64,000 nucleotides of DNA from Pyrocephalus nanus (lineage: Eukaryota; Chordata; Aves; Passeriformes; Tyrannidae), in NCBI GenBank assembly GCA_038380795.1, contig CM076260.1:81753843-81817842 (forward strand), read 5' to 3'. Positions 28,061-39,370 of the stretch are shown piece after piece (position 1 is the first letter of the stretch; every line of letters starts with the position of its first letter). Position numbers and translations under genes: made by a program. Under the pieces are notes generated by a model that saw nothing but the letters and a program-made list of their open reading frames with translations, did not search any database and had not been told where the DNA came from.

Positions 28061-28682
28061 AGATGCTCTGTTTCATAGCCTTCTGTCATCTCCCACGTGC
28101 CTAAAGAAGATGAAAATTTGGATGTTAGGATACAGAGCTAGACTCAAAAGAACCTTAGAAACTGAAATGGTTGAATACCCACATGGTGTGTCAGCGAACA
28201 GGCTGCCCGTTGTCACCACAGGTGGTTAAATCTCTAATGCTAAAACCAGATTTGGATTGTCTCATGCTCCTTAAAACCAGTGATATAAACCATTACAACA
28301 TACACCATAAATATTACTTGCACATTTATAGATATCAGGCAAGAATGCTACTTACTATGATTATTATGATTATTATTGTTGTTGGGCAGATTTCAGCTTT
28401 GATCAAGACAATTCTTTTTTTTTTTTCTTTTTCTTTAATTTTTATTTACCTAGTTAAGTAACAGTAGACGAGGAGCCATGGAGGTAAAATTTTATTATTT
28501 TTTCTAGTAAACCACTTTCATATGGAAAATTTTAGTGGCTTTGGAAAGACTGAGACAACACTATAGGAAACATTTCTAAAAGCAAAGTAAATTTGCACAG
28601 TTGTTTCCAAAATGTAAGTTGTAGTTATGTGAGATAAAAAGTTTGTAGTGATCCTCTGTTCCTGAACAGTGTATAAAAAAGC

Positions 28683-28739
28683 ATATATAGTTTTACCTAA
28701 TTGTAAAAGTAGTTCACAGTTAAATATATAGTTTTACCT
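28683..28739. repeat. 16-nt direct repeat, 41-bp spacing
   Basis: ATATATAGTTTTACCT occurs exactly at 28683-28698 and again at 28724-28739. The intervening bases are not obviously duplicated. It is followed by a small CCTCAC/GTGAGG inverted repeat. Confidence 0.85.
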
Positions 28740-31700
28740 CACTGTGAGGTGGGTTTTAGAAAGTTTGTTTGTTTAAGTGAAATTTTATTTCTAGGCAATT
28801 ATTAAGAGACTGGGAAATAGAAATTTTTGGTACTTCACACTTACTCTGTTATATGGTAAATCTACAGAACTATCCAAACAGCCTGCATAAATATACTAAA
28901 TTTGGGAAGATAATTGGCTTTGCTAGAAATACAATTATATATCTGCATACTCAGGTATTTTATGCTCACTGACAGTTATTTTTCAGCTACAGTGTTTTCA
29001 TTTTACTTAAACATTTCTATGAAAGTTTCATTTAGGATGGCAAATAAAAAAGGTGCGTTTCACATTCTTGGCTTTAAGACAAAGGAAATCCTCCTGAAAT
29101 ACATCTCACCGTACCTTGAATCTTCAGAATTTATGTGCGGCCTTGTTGAAGTTTATATCATCTAAACAGCAAGTGGCTATTCCACTCCACCCATTCAAAA
29201 GCTTGCCAAAAGCTCTCAGCAAGTGAGGGGGTTTTTCCAATACCTTTTCTTTCTTCTTGTATCCAACAAAAGCATCTTAATATTACAGCAGACAAAGCTT
29301 CTCTTGTGAACTAGCCTCACTTCCGCAAAACATTAAGCACATGATTAACTTTCAATGCATTTTTTTAAATTTAAACTCAAAATATATCCCCATATGACAG
29401 ATATAGCTGATACATCACATATGTGTAAGTAAACTCATGCCGAAGTGCTTTACCAAATATGAATGGCTGTCCTGTGTGCTGAAAGATAAGTATGTGCTTA
29501 ACTGTTTGGACATTTTTTAATATCACTAGAGGGTTTTTTATTATAATTTTTTATTTTTTAACAAATCCCATTAACAAACCATAAAAAGGTTTTAGAAAGG
29601 AGTGTTCTGATGGTTTTATGAAGGGTTTCCATTCATTAAATGCTTAGGATCATGTTTTTACAAATGCATGTTAGTGCTTATTTTGTTCTTTTTATATTAC
29701 TTAAATGAATTACTTTTACAAAGTACAGTACTTCATGTTACAACCTTTCCTTTTCTTTATTTTTTATGCAGAAATTGTGATTTAATTTTTTCTTTTACTG
29801 TTTCTTTCATTCACATCAACCATTACCATAGTGCTTTTACTTATGTATGCATAAAATTTACCCTTAAAATGAGGCAAATAATGAAAATTCCCCTAGAACA
29901 TCACACTTTTTTTGTTAATTAAAGCTAATATTTCCACAGGGAGCAGATGAAAAAAGTGACTATATTACAGATGATGTGCCCAAGCTCTATAATTATTGTC
30001 TTTACCTTCTTTTCCAAAAGTTTCTGATCAAAGACTGTGTACACCAGAATAAAATTTCTCTGCTATTTTGTACAACAAATACAACTAGGGCAGGACTTCA
30101 GTTGGGGTGGCAATGCTATTACTATTATTTCTATTACTTTTTCTCTTACCATTACAATAATGCTCTATATGCTCTCTTCCTAGCCTTTATCAAAGTGTCC
30201 CTTCCTAAACCAGTATAGAGCTGATGGGATATCCAACTAGTTCCTTTTTGTCCTTCCTCAAATTCCACTTCTTCACAAAAAAAAGATTAGAACTTTAATA
30301 GCAGCCAAATAATGAACGAACTGTGCCTAGTGTTTGGATTAAATTTATAAAAAGACTGCCTAGAACACTTTTTTTGTTTGTGAGAGTATTTAAAATATCT
30401 GCATACAGATAGAAGAGCCAGCAAAACCAAGCAATAATCATTTACACCAAGTAATGATGAAAAACCTCCCAAAAACTTTGTTTTTTCAGTTTAATTTTTT
30501 TATGTTGTTGATATATAAAAAAGAAAGATCTCATAGTACTAGCAATGGTGTAAAGTTTACACAGATGTGTTTTCAGAAAGAATAGATCATACCCAAGGTA
30601 AGTATCAAAGCTTACTCAAACTCTTTTCCTGGTTAATTCTGAGCTTGGCTTGCTGTAAGAAATGCCGTCAGTCTCTGATCACCTAAAATATTTGCTCAGA
30701 TCAAGAATTTCCCACAAACCAGATTTATTTTCAACGCAGCATATTAAGTCATGCAACAGACATGGTCTTGTATGAAGAATTTTTACCTATTGCTACAATA
30801 ACTGAAATTATTAATACATTTTCACAATCATTTTAATGCCTTCAGGTTAGAGCTTGTTTCTGGTGCCACCAAACCAAAAATTATAAAGACATACAGCTGA
30901 AAACTCTGTGGCAAACCTGGGTTTATACTTGCATTTCTTGAACCACTTTTATCAATATAAAAGGAATGCCCCACCACCCAATTCTATGCAAATATTGCCT
31001 GTCAGAAGTATCTCTTTGGTTTTTTGGCTTCAAGGCTCGCCCTAAGTATTCCACCAGTTACTCTGCTCAGTCCATGCCTTGAAGTAAGACACATACAAGA
31101 GTTGCTAGCCCCCTTTCACACTATGGAACATTTTTAGTGTTAGCAGCTAAAACTATACTCACTGTCTCCCACATTCTCACCGCCTCACTAAAATACCTTT
31201 GTTGCAGTCTGTACAACAGTCTTTATGAGAAGCTCTTTACTGAGTGTTCGATTCAAGTTTCTAAATAGGAGGAACCTTCTGACCTTTTCCAGAACCTCAC
31301 AGACATCGGGAGAGCCATAAATCACCCAAATCTGGTAGTAAATCTGCCTGCATGTCTACTCTTTCTGCTCTCTTTCCTGTGCTTTCATATTTCATTGTGT
31401 CTCTTGGTGGTCATGGCTGTGTATATTTACCTAATAGCATAGTCTCTTGTGTGCTCTTGATAGACAGCCCAGCATCTCACCCAGAAGGTTTCATTGGCAC
31501 ATGCACAGAGATGTTAAAGGACCATGGACAAGCTATAGTTAAAGGCTTCCGGAGCTCACAGGGTTGTAAGATCCCAGATGTGATTACCTTTAACGTGGCA
31601 GTGAGCCACACAGAATAGATACTGCTTTAGTCTGGTCTTCAGTTTGATAAACCGTGAAAGTATGAAATTCTGCTCCTGACAGCTTTGGTTCTGCCTACAA

Positions 31701-31896
31701 GTATCACCAAGAGACCGCAGAAAGGGGAAAGACGGCAGAAGACAAAAGAAGCTGATGTATCTCTGGCATCATTAAGAGCTAGTTGTAAGGGTTTCATTTC
31801 TAGTTGTGATTGATGAGGCAAATGAAAGGGTCAGCATAAGATCACTGCTTTCCTTCATTCTCTGAAGAGGCACAAGATAAATTGCAACCAGGCTGC

Positions 31897-31923
31897 TTTT
31901 TTTTTTTTTTTTTTTTTTTTTTT
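31897..31923. repeat. Poly(T) tract
   Basis: Run of 27 T, the longest homopolymer seen in the window. Confidence 0.9.
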
Positions 31924-34104
31924 GGACTTTACAGCAGTAGTTAATGATCCCAGAAAACAATACATTTAATAACATTATTTGGAGCAACACTTTGCACCTA
32001 TGTTAGTATACAAGTTTTTCAAAAGCAGGGCCAAGGGCTAGCTGCTGGAAAAAATAGAAGTGAGACCCAGCCATATCTTTCCTGGACAAGCTCCTTTCTC
32101 ACCACTCCCTCCTGGCAGCAGGAAGAGCTGCACATGCAGCTGAGAGTTTTCAAGGAGTTTGCAAACATTTTATTTCTGAGTAAAATCTACTTTACATAAT
32201 TATTTGAATGATTCTCAATTTTGTCTGTTGAATTGGTCATAAACCATCTAGCATTTTCTTTTAAAATCCATTTCTAACAGCTCTCCTAGCAAATAACACT
32301 GTCAAAAATCTTGCTAGCTCACCCATGGCCCATTGCTTCTATTACAATGAAATCAGTGGAAAATACACAGCAGTGTCTTGAGAAACCATTTATAAACTGC
32401 AGAACAAAGTGAAAGTCTTGGATAAGAGTGTGACGTTAAATAGTCACCTGAATTTCTAAAGCCATATATGTCACTCCAAGATTTACAGACAATACATAGC
32501 AGGTTCCTATTTCCAGTGGCCAGAGTCCTGGCATATTAATGTGGAACAAGTTAAATGTTAGATAATCCCCTAATATAACCATAGTAAATTATTATTTACT
32601 TCAATAGAGTGACAGTGATAAAATAAAACAAGATCTAAACTCAGGTAGATAGGCACTCAGATTGACTGTGAATTTTCTCTTTCTGAAGTAGAGTGCAGGT
32701 ATTTTTAAGTGGATCTACCAAAATATTCATCAAATACCTAAAAGGCTCAAGAGGTTATCACACACACACCAGCTCCATGCACCCCACTGAGAGGGGCAGA
32801 CAGGAGCAACCCAGCCTGGACGATGGGGTCTCCAGTTGGGAATCAACTTTTGGGGTCAGTGACCACAAGGGTCAAGCGCAGGCACTTACAGTTGAAACCT
32901 CTAAGTATTATGAAAAATATTTCAATTTACAATGAGGTGTGGGAAAGATCTATAAAGGAAATTTATATCTGTAGTTCCCTAGACAAGCTGTCTCTTTCAC
33001 TGAATATCTCAAGCAGTTTTCACTCTGCTTGAATAACCTGCAATTATTTGCTTAATCAGCTGTTCAGTTCATTGAATCTGGACATCTGATTAGGAAAAGA
33101 AACATCCACCCTATGATTTAGATCAAAAGTCAGGTTAAAAGAAACTTCTGAATTTCAGACTTGCTGCATGCAAATTTATGAATTTCCACAAACCAGAGAA
33201 GGCTCGTTTAAAATTGTTTGGACAACAAATACAAAAAAATAATAGTTCTGGGAAAAATTGCTGATACTACATGAAAGTCCAAGAACAGAAGAAGGAACCT
33301 TCCATTATTTTGTCCAAATATAGAGGTTCTCAGCTCTATATTTAGGTGATTATTGATCTTTGAATGGAAGTATAAAGTTCAAATGGGGTCTTGTAAAAGA
33401 AATTCCCACAGGGCACACGGTGTGTCTCAAAGCCTGGCAACAGTCCATTGCCTTTCTACCTTTTCAAAAACTTCTTTCATTGGCCTATACTAGTTTTAAA
33501 AAGAAACCATCCAAGTCTCTCAAACACATAAATAGATTCCATGTCCAGCTTGGTTTGTAATCCTTCAAATAGATTTGTCTCTTTAACTGCTACCCTCCAG
33601 AAAAAGACAGTAGACTATGTAGGTAAGATTTAAGTTGGATTTGATTAAAGGAAACTTAAGCAATCATGATCCTTTCCCTTCCAATGCAAACATGAACTAT
33701 GTCCTCTCATATAATAGTGTTCCCAACGGGGACTTCCTGTAGATGTTTTGTTAGCATTTTCACATGTCTCTGTGCCTGCCTGGGATAGTACAGGTTGCTT
33801 CAACATGGTGGGACTTCTTTGCTATAGGCAGTGCTGTGACATTCACTGCTCAGTGAGTGCAGCACATTATCAAGACTCCCAAGAGAGCTGGTTAACCTGT
33901 TAGTCTGTCACCATGGTTAAGCAGATAGGTTTTTAAGGCCAGAAGGGAGCGTTATGATCACACCATAATTTCATATTTCTCTTTTTGCAGGTAAAGGTAC
34001 ATTTGAGCAAGACTGGAAGACAGCACTAGAGGATGCACAAATCTTCATTCTTCATAAAGACAGTATTGAAGAGAAATGCTAGGTTAGGAACATGGTTTTC
34101 TGGC

Positions 34105-34128
34105 AAAAAAAAAAAAAAAAAAAAAAAA
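34105..34128. repeat. Poly(A) tract
   Basis: Run of 24 A. No AATAAA signal or recognisable retrocopy lies just upstream on the plus strand. Confidence 0.9.
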
Positions 34129-34794
34129 GAGAGCATTATCAGCACTTATGTCTCAGTCTATAACCTCAACGCAGGTTTTATCCATTTTTCTGTGCTGAGG
34201 CAATATGTTTATAACTGAGCCACTCCTCAGTTTCAAGAACAGAGTCTGTGTTCCACAAAATTTATGAAGATCACTAACAAAAGCACCCAGTTCTTCATTC
34301 CCAATAAATATTCAAAGGATAGTCAATGAAAAAAAGCCTTTTAATAGTTTGTGGAGCATTAACTTACTGCAACAATTAACTTCAAATGCAAAGCACAAGA
34401 AACCAGAGATGACTGGATGGTCTCTAGACCTGCCACGAGCTTCGACATGTGACTAATTTATAACTTGGGTATCATGTGTGGGAAGACACAACCATAATAT
34501 GGACAAGCAGACTCAGCAAACACAATCAGGGTACATGTCTGAGTATATGCACTGCCAAAAGGCAGGTGGGTGAGCTGCAACCCTTTCGATGCCCCTTTAC
34601 TCCTCTTTCTGTCCATAAATCCTTGTCTCCTCATCTGAAACAGATGTTATGAAACAGCTTCACTTCAGTTAGAGAAGAAGTCATAGCATGAGAGCATCTC
34701 TCTTTCCCTCTATCTTTGCAGCAAAGTGGGATAACAGAAAAGAGCATGAACTTCCAACTAATACATCTTCACAGGACACTCCAATACAGACTTC

Positions 34795-34867
34795 TGTGTG
34801 TGTGTATACACCCACACACACCCACACAGCCACACACACACACACACACATACACATATATATATAC
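34795..34867. repeat. Compound TG/CA/TA microsatellite
   Basis: A short (TG)n run passes through TATACAC into interrupted (CA)n with CCCACACA units and ends in (TA)n. A related GTGTGTATACACTCACACAG block recurs at about 34930-34949, suggesting a local duplication of one microsatellite edge. Confidence 0.9.
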
Positions 34868-36645
34868 CAGTTTGGTCTTTGAAAGGATGTTTTTCCATAC
34901 TGTCAAAAATACTGTAGGAACATATATGCGTGTGTATACACTCACACAGCTGCAGTATTAGATTACCTTTACAGCATAATATACACTCCCAGACTGACAG
35001 GGAAATGTAGTCCCTCAACAGCAAACTCTGCTAGTTCATCAGCACCATATTGAAAACAAATCTTGTTTGACGTCTGATGCATGATGCTGCCATACAACAG
35101 AGGACCCAGAGCTGACTCAGCTGCCAAAAGAGAAAGACTACTGCTTCTGGGTACAAAGGAAGAGGTTGTATAAAAATATTTGGATGTATGCAAGCAGGGC
35201 TAAATTCAGGGAAACACCTAAATCAATAAACATCAGCTTTCAGCCTCTCTTGAGAAAGGCCTGAAATTACTCTCACCTGTAGAAAAGTCTTGCAATATAA
35301 TGATAAAACTTCAATTCACTTAAATTAAAGTACCTGACTATAACAAGTAATTGATTACATGCTATAAAAGAGAAAAGGCAATTACAGACACAGAATGCAA
35401 GAAAATTATATTATATACAGGATGAAAATTGCTGTACTTTAAATAAGATAAACTCTCATTTATCTATTTATCTAGACAACTTTTGATCCATGATGGCTGT
35501 GTTGGAAAACCGTTGTGCAGCTGTTGAGTAAATAAAATGGAATTTACATCACAGTGAACCAGAGAATATAATGTTATCTGTAGAAATGCTTTATTTTTTC
35601 CTTTGTATATAGTATTATTTTTCAAATTAAAAACCTGATCCTGCAAACATTATCTCTCCTGCCCACAGTAAATTTACTGATGTTTAAACATTTCTAATTT
35701 CTGCTTGCTCTCAAATAGTCCAAGAATTTACTTATAACAGGACTTTGATCTGAACATGAGGATTTACCAAGTAATTAGAGTAAAACACTTTTTAATCATT
35801 GGGTGATTATCAAAAATTTTTATTTGGACTCATATTATTTGGGAGGGTCTTTGGACATCACAAATGATTTTATGCATTATTCCTCCCTTCCTGAAACCTT
35901 TTAACCTGCAGACTGTGAAGTAGAAAACAGTGAATTACATTCTGTCCTCCTGACCTTTAGGTTAAGCCAAGTCTGCTCTGCAGTTTCATCAGTGAAACAG
36001 TCACAGTTATATTTCACTCCTTCCAAAAGGCTACTGAGCATTAAAGCTACACAGTAGTATTCAAAGGGCAAATCTGAACAAATGATACTGATTTCAAACG
36101 CGCATTCTTACCACACATAGCAGACCTGATCCAATGTCCATTTAAGTCACTTGGGATGGTATTCCCCTTTTTTTAACCTTAGACAGTTAAAGCAAAGATG
36201 CCTACATCTCAGCCAAATATTTGTTTTTATAGTCAGTGGAAGAAAATAGATCCTTTAGGGTGTTTCCCATATGACCAGTTTTTGAATTCTACACCAGGAC
36301 AGAATAAATCTCCCTCCTGGAGCTCCTCTTTCTTTCCACTGATTATAGAGTGATCATAGCATGGCTCAGATGACTTTCACAGAATCACATAAACACAGAA
36401 TATGCTGAGTTGGAAGTGACCTACAGGGATCATCAAGTCCAACTCCCAGGCCTGCACAGGACCACCCCAGTGAGTCACACCATGTACCTGGGAATATTGT
36501 CCAAGTGCTTCTTGACCTCTGTCAGTCTTGGTGCTGTGATCACTTCCCTGGGGAGCCTATTCCAGTGCCTGGCCACCGTCTGGGTGAAGAACCTCTTTCT
36601 AATATCCAGCCTAAACCTCCCCTGACACAACTTCAGTCTATTCCC

Positions 36646-37107
36646 TCAAGTCCTGTCACTGGTCACCACAGAGAAGAGATCAGAGCCTGCCCTTCCCCTC
36701 ACAAGGAAGTTGTAGATTGCAATGAGGTCTCCCCTCAGTCTCCCCCTCTCGAGGCTGAACAGACCAAGTGACCTCAGCCACTCCTCATACATCTTCCCCT
36801 CAAGGCCCTTCACCATCTTCATTGCCTTCCTTTGGACATTCTCTAACAGCTTAACATATTTCTTGTATTGTGGCGGCCATAACTGCACACGATATTCAAG
36901 GTGAGGCCGCACCAATGCAGAGCAGAGCAGGACAATCCCATCTACAGGCTGGTGATTCTTTGCCTGATGCCCCCTGCAAGACATGGTAGTTCCAACTTGC
37001 CATCGACCACAGCCCTCAGGTCCCTTTCCTGGCACTTCTTTTCGGCATCTCATTCTCCAGTCTGTATGTACATCCAGGGTTGCCCCATCCCAGGTGTAGA
37101 ATCCCAC
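36646..37107 (-). pseudogene. CR1 ORF2 C-terminal fragment
   Basis: A 153-codon minus-strand frame carries the conserved C-terminal block of avian CR1 ORF2: a [15 protein letters not shown] segment, [20 protein letters not shown], then [20 protein letters not shown] and DLIAIYNFL. In the intact protein this follows the reverse-transcriptase domain. The upstream end shows the [16 protein letters not shown] lead-in only in a shifted frame (around 37050-37130), and the catalytic RT core is missing. It is a fossil with no expected function. The assignment to CR1 is secure, while the exact subfamily is not determined. Confidence 0.92.
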
Positions 37108-37309
37108 ACCTTCCCTTCTTGAACTTCATATGGTTAGGGATTGTCTAGACTGTCAAGGTCTTCCTGCAGGGTCACACTGCTGAAAAGCAGCAGACCAAAG
37201 ACATTTTTCCAAGCCAACTCCCTTAGGACCTGTTTCATAAAGTTGTCATCCAGGCTTTTTAGGAATCTTCTGGTCTGGGTTGTACCAGTTGTGTGATGCT
37301 CCTTCTGGC

Positions 37310-37725
37310 ACGTTGAAGTCCCATAAGGACAAGGGCAGTTGATTTGAAAGTGTCCCTTAGTTCCTCAAAGAATAATTGGTCAGAGTCATTGTCCTGGCTG
37401 GGAGGTCTGTAGTAGACTCTCACAATGACACCTGTATTACTTGTTTTCCCCTTGATTCATATCCAGAGGCTCTCAAATGTGCCATTGCAAACTGTGATCT
37501 CCATACATTCTAACCTTTCTATTGCATACAGTGCCCTCCGCCTCCTCTGCCTTGCTATCCCTCCTGAAGAGCCTGTAACCATCCAACAAGGCACTCCTGT
37601 CACAGGACTCATCCCACCAGGTTTCACTTGTGCCACTGATGTCAAATCTCTGGGACTAGGCCAAAGCTTTGAGCTTCTCTTATTTATTCCTCATGCTGCA
37701 TGCGTTGGTATAGAAACATTTCAAG
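37310..37725 (-). pseudogene. CR1 ORF2 endonuclease N-terminal remnant
   Basis: Minus-strand translation in shifting frames gives the start of ORF2: LKCFYTNACSMRNK, then SETWWDES (the conserved ETWWD-type motif of the APE-like endonuclease), GYRLFRRDS, and further on RVYYRPPSQDNDSDQLFFEEL. Intact CR1 ORF2 begins with this endonuclease, which nicks target DNA to prime reverse transcription. Here there are in-frame stops (for example right after MRNK) and frame changes, and the domain breaks off around 37300. The sequence then passes into a segment close to the end of the protein, so the junction of the internal deletion lies between about 37130 and 37330. Confidence 0.85.
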
Positions 37726-37876
37726 TGTGGTTGCATTGTAGCCAACACCTCCTGAGGCACCATGAGTGCTGTTTTTCTCAAGTTTTGGCACACCATCTCA
37801 TCGCTCATCACTGGCAAGCATGGTTTTGCCCCTTTCCAAGTTCCAAGCTTGTTTAAAGCTCTACCAACAAGCCCTG

Positions 37877-38404
37877 TTAGCTCTGTGCTAGAACTCTTTC
37901 CCTCCACTGAGATAGGTGGATGTCATCAGGTATCAGCAGACCAGGTGATGAGTAGATCATCCCATGGTCAAAAAACCCAAAATTTTTTCTGATTACCCCA
38001 ACCTCAGAGCCACTCATTGACCTAATGGATCTGCCTATTCTCATCAGTATTTTCCTCCTGACCAGAAGAATCAATGAAATCACTACCTGTTCTCCTGATC
38101 CTTCTATCAATTGTCCCAGGGCTCTGAAGCCTCTTTTGATTGTCCTCGGACTTCTCTTTATTTTGTCACTGCCAGTCTGAACAACCAATAGTGGATAGTA
38201 GTCAGAGGGCCTTACTAGACTGAAGAGTTTTCCAGTAATGTCCCTTATCCAAGTCCCTGGGAGACAGCAGACATCCCTGTGAGTTAGTTCATGCATATAA
38301 GGCCCTCTTAGAAGGGAGTCTCCTATTTCAGCTACCTTTCTTTTCCTTTTAGCAGAGGACGTCTTGATGTGGGGCACAGATAGTGTTATTTTAAGAGGCC
38401 CCAC
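37877..38404 (-). pseudogene. CR1 ORF1 esterase-like domain remnant
   Basis: A 175-codon minus-strand frame resembles the second half of avian CR1 ORF1, which carries an SGNH/GDSL-type esterase domain. Visible family motifs are IGDSLLRG with the GDS nucleophile block at residues 28-30, VVQTGSD (block III) at about 74-80, and DDIHLSQ near the C-terminus, giving a D160-x-x-H163 catalytic pair. The segment FGFFDHG between them also fits. The domain end (LTGLVGRALN) lies in another frame at 37850-37890, so a frameshift falls near 37885. The 5' part of ORF1 continues upstream in broken frames. It is a fossil copy, although the catalytic motifs remain readable. Confidence 0.88.
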
Positions 38405-38970
38405 TACCTCAGGAGGACCTTTGCCTACCTCATCAATTATCTGGCCTTCTAGATAACAGCCTTACAAAAGCCTTACACTTCTACACTTCTACACCTTGTT
38501 GTAGAAGGTTCTGGTCCTACCTGTCAGGTTCTGAGAGGGAGGAGGAACCTTCCCCCTGGTACATAAAGTGCCCTGTTTTCACCCTTCATTTTTAACAGTC
38601 ATTTTAGTAATTACTCTGCAGGGTTCTGAGGCCACTTGCTTCTCCACTGAAACAGAGGTCTGAGACTCCCAAGAGTCTTGAGACTGTAGCATCTGTGAAA
38701 ATAATCAGTTTCTCTCTTGCTCATTTGCTCAAGTACTATAAAGCCCGTTCACCTCCTTCCGTAGCTCCTTCACATGGTGACTGAGCTCTTCAACCATAGC
38801 ACAACTCCTGCAAAATAACTGTTTGTCTGCTCCAGCCTAGCGAGGAGGCATCAGGCACTCCTGGCAACCTCTGACCTGGAGAGTTTCTTCTGCCGTCAGC
38901 AGGTCTGGCTGGCTGGAGGCCTCTGTCACGGCTGATTCAGTGACTCCAGCAGCTACAAGGGATTGAGATT
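38405..38970 (-). pseudogene. CR1 ORF1 N-terminal remnant
   Basis: Reading the minus strand in broken frames gives a cysteine-containing stretch (a CQECL-like segment at about 38850-38870) followed by a charged, helix-prone block, MVEELSHHVKELRKEVNGL, around 38750-38810. CR1 ORF1 proteins have an N-terminal zinc-finger-like region followed by a coiled coil, and this arrangement fits. Several stops and frameshifts interrupt it. The link to CR1 rests mainly on position directly upstream of the esterase remnant in the same orientation and on this motif order. Confidence 0.65.
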
Positions 38971-39370
38971 TATGGCACATCAACACCATAACTGAAGGAT
39001 CCTAAACTAGTATGTTAATAAGACGGGGGCTAAAAGGATCTCTTTGTTTTCCTTATCAGCTAATGAGTCTGTTTGCTACCTCTGTTGGCTGCTCACAGAT
39101 GGTCAGAGAGGAGCCCTTCCTGCTTGCCCTGCTGTGTGAACTGCCATGTCATGGCTTTGCTGGGATGCCATGCTCCTGTTCACCATGCTCTCTGGAGACA
39201 TTTAAATCCCCTTTGGTCACTCCCAGCACCGACCCCTCCTTTTCCAGTTGGCTGCCGAGGGCTTTCAGGTTGCAGGGCTGCTGCTTGGGTGTTCCTGGGC
39301 CCAGGAAGCCCCCTGTACAGCCAGCTCTCTCCACCTTGACTTTAGGGACATCTAAAGTTAAATAAGAGGA
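38971..39370 (-). mobile_element. Possible CR1 5' untranslated region
   Basis: This GC-richer 400-bp block directly precedes the ORF1 remnant on the minus strand and stops where the sequence returns to AT-rich background near 39370. It has a minus-strand frame (39149-39490) without independent protein features. Position and composition suggest the GC-rich 5' UTR/promoter region of the CR1 at 36377-38970. I cannot prove homology by eye, and it could instead be unrelated host sequence. Confidence 0.45.

Larger units (their letters stand above)
28061..36376. other. Anonymous AT-rich intergenic or intronic DNA
   Basis: No gene was recognised. It contains a 12-nt T run near 28415-28426, a 16-nt direct repeat at 28683-28739, a 27-nt T run at 31897-31923, a 24-nt A run at 34105-34128 and the compound microsatellite at 34795-34867. 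The interval 28.4-30.6 kb is particularly AT-rich. Open frames are short and composed of low-complexity codons. Confidence 0.55.
36377..38970 (-). mobile_element. CR1 LINE, internally deleted, minus strand
   Basis: Read on the minus strand, this is a decayed CR1 retrotransposon. From its 5' side it holds an ORF1 region with an esterase-like domain, then the start of ORF2 (endonuclease), then the C-terminal part of the ORF2 reverse-transcriptase protein, and finally the 3' UTR ending near 36377 with the typical AGAATCACA/GAATATG terminus and no poly(A). The order of parts is correct, but most of ORF2 is absent, so the copy is about 2 kb shorter internally than a complete CR1. All frames carry stops or shifts, so it is not mobile. 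Keeping 5' parts is unusual, because CR1 copies are normally 5'-truncated to a few hundred bases. The 5' boundary is uncertain and probably extends into the next feature. Confidence 0.92.

Noticed and set aside
33985..34080. TTTTTGCAG followed by GTAAAGG, resembling a splice acceptor
   Set aside because: The next bases resemble a donor, and no open exon with recognisable protein or matching donor follows.
37425..37856. 143-codon plus-strand open frame
   Set aside because: It is antisense to the CR1 ORF1/ORF2 remnant on the minus strand.
39012..39365. 117-codon plus-strand open frame
   Set aside because: It lies in the GC-rich block directly upstream of the CR1 ORF1 remnant and shows no protein motif of its own.
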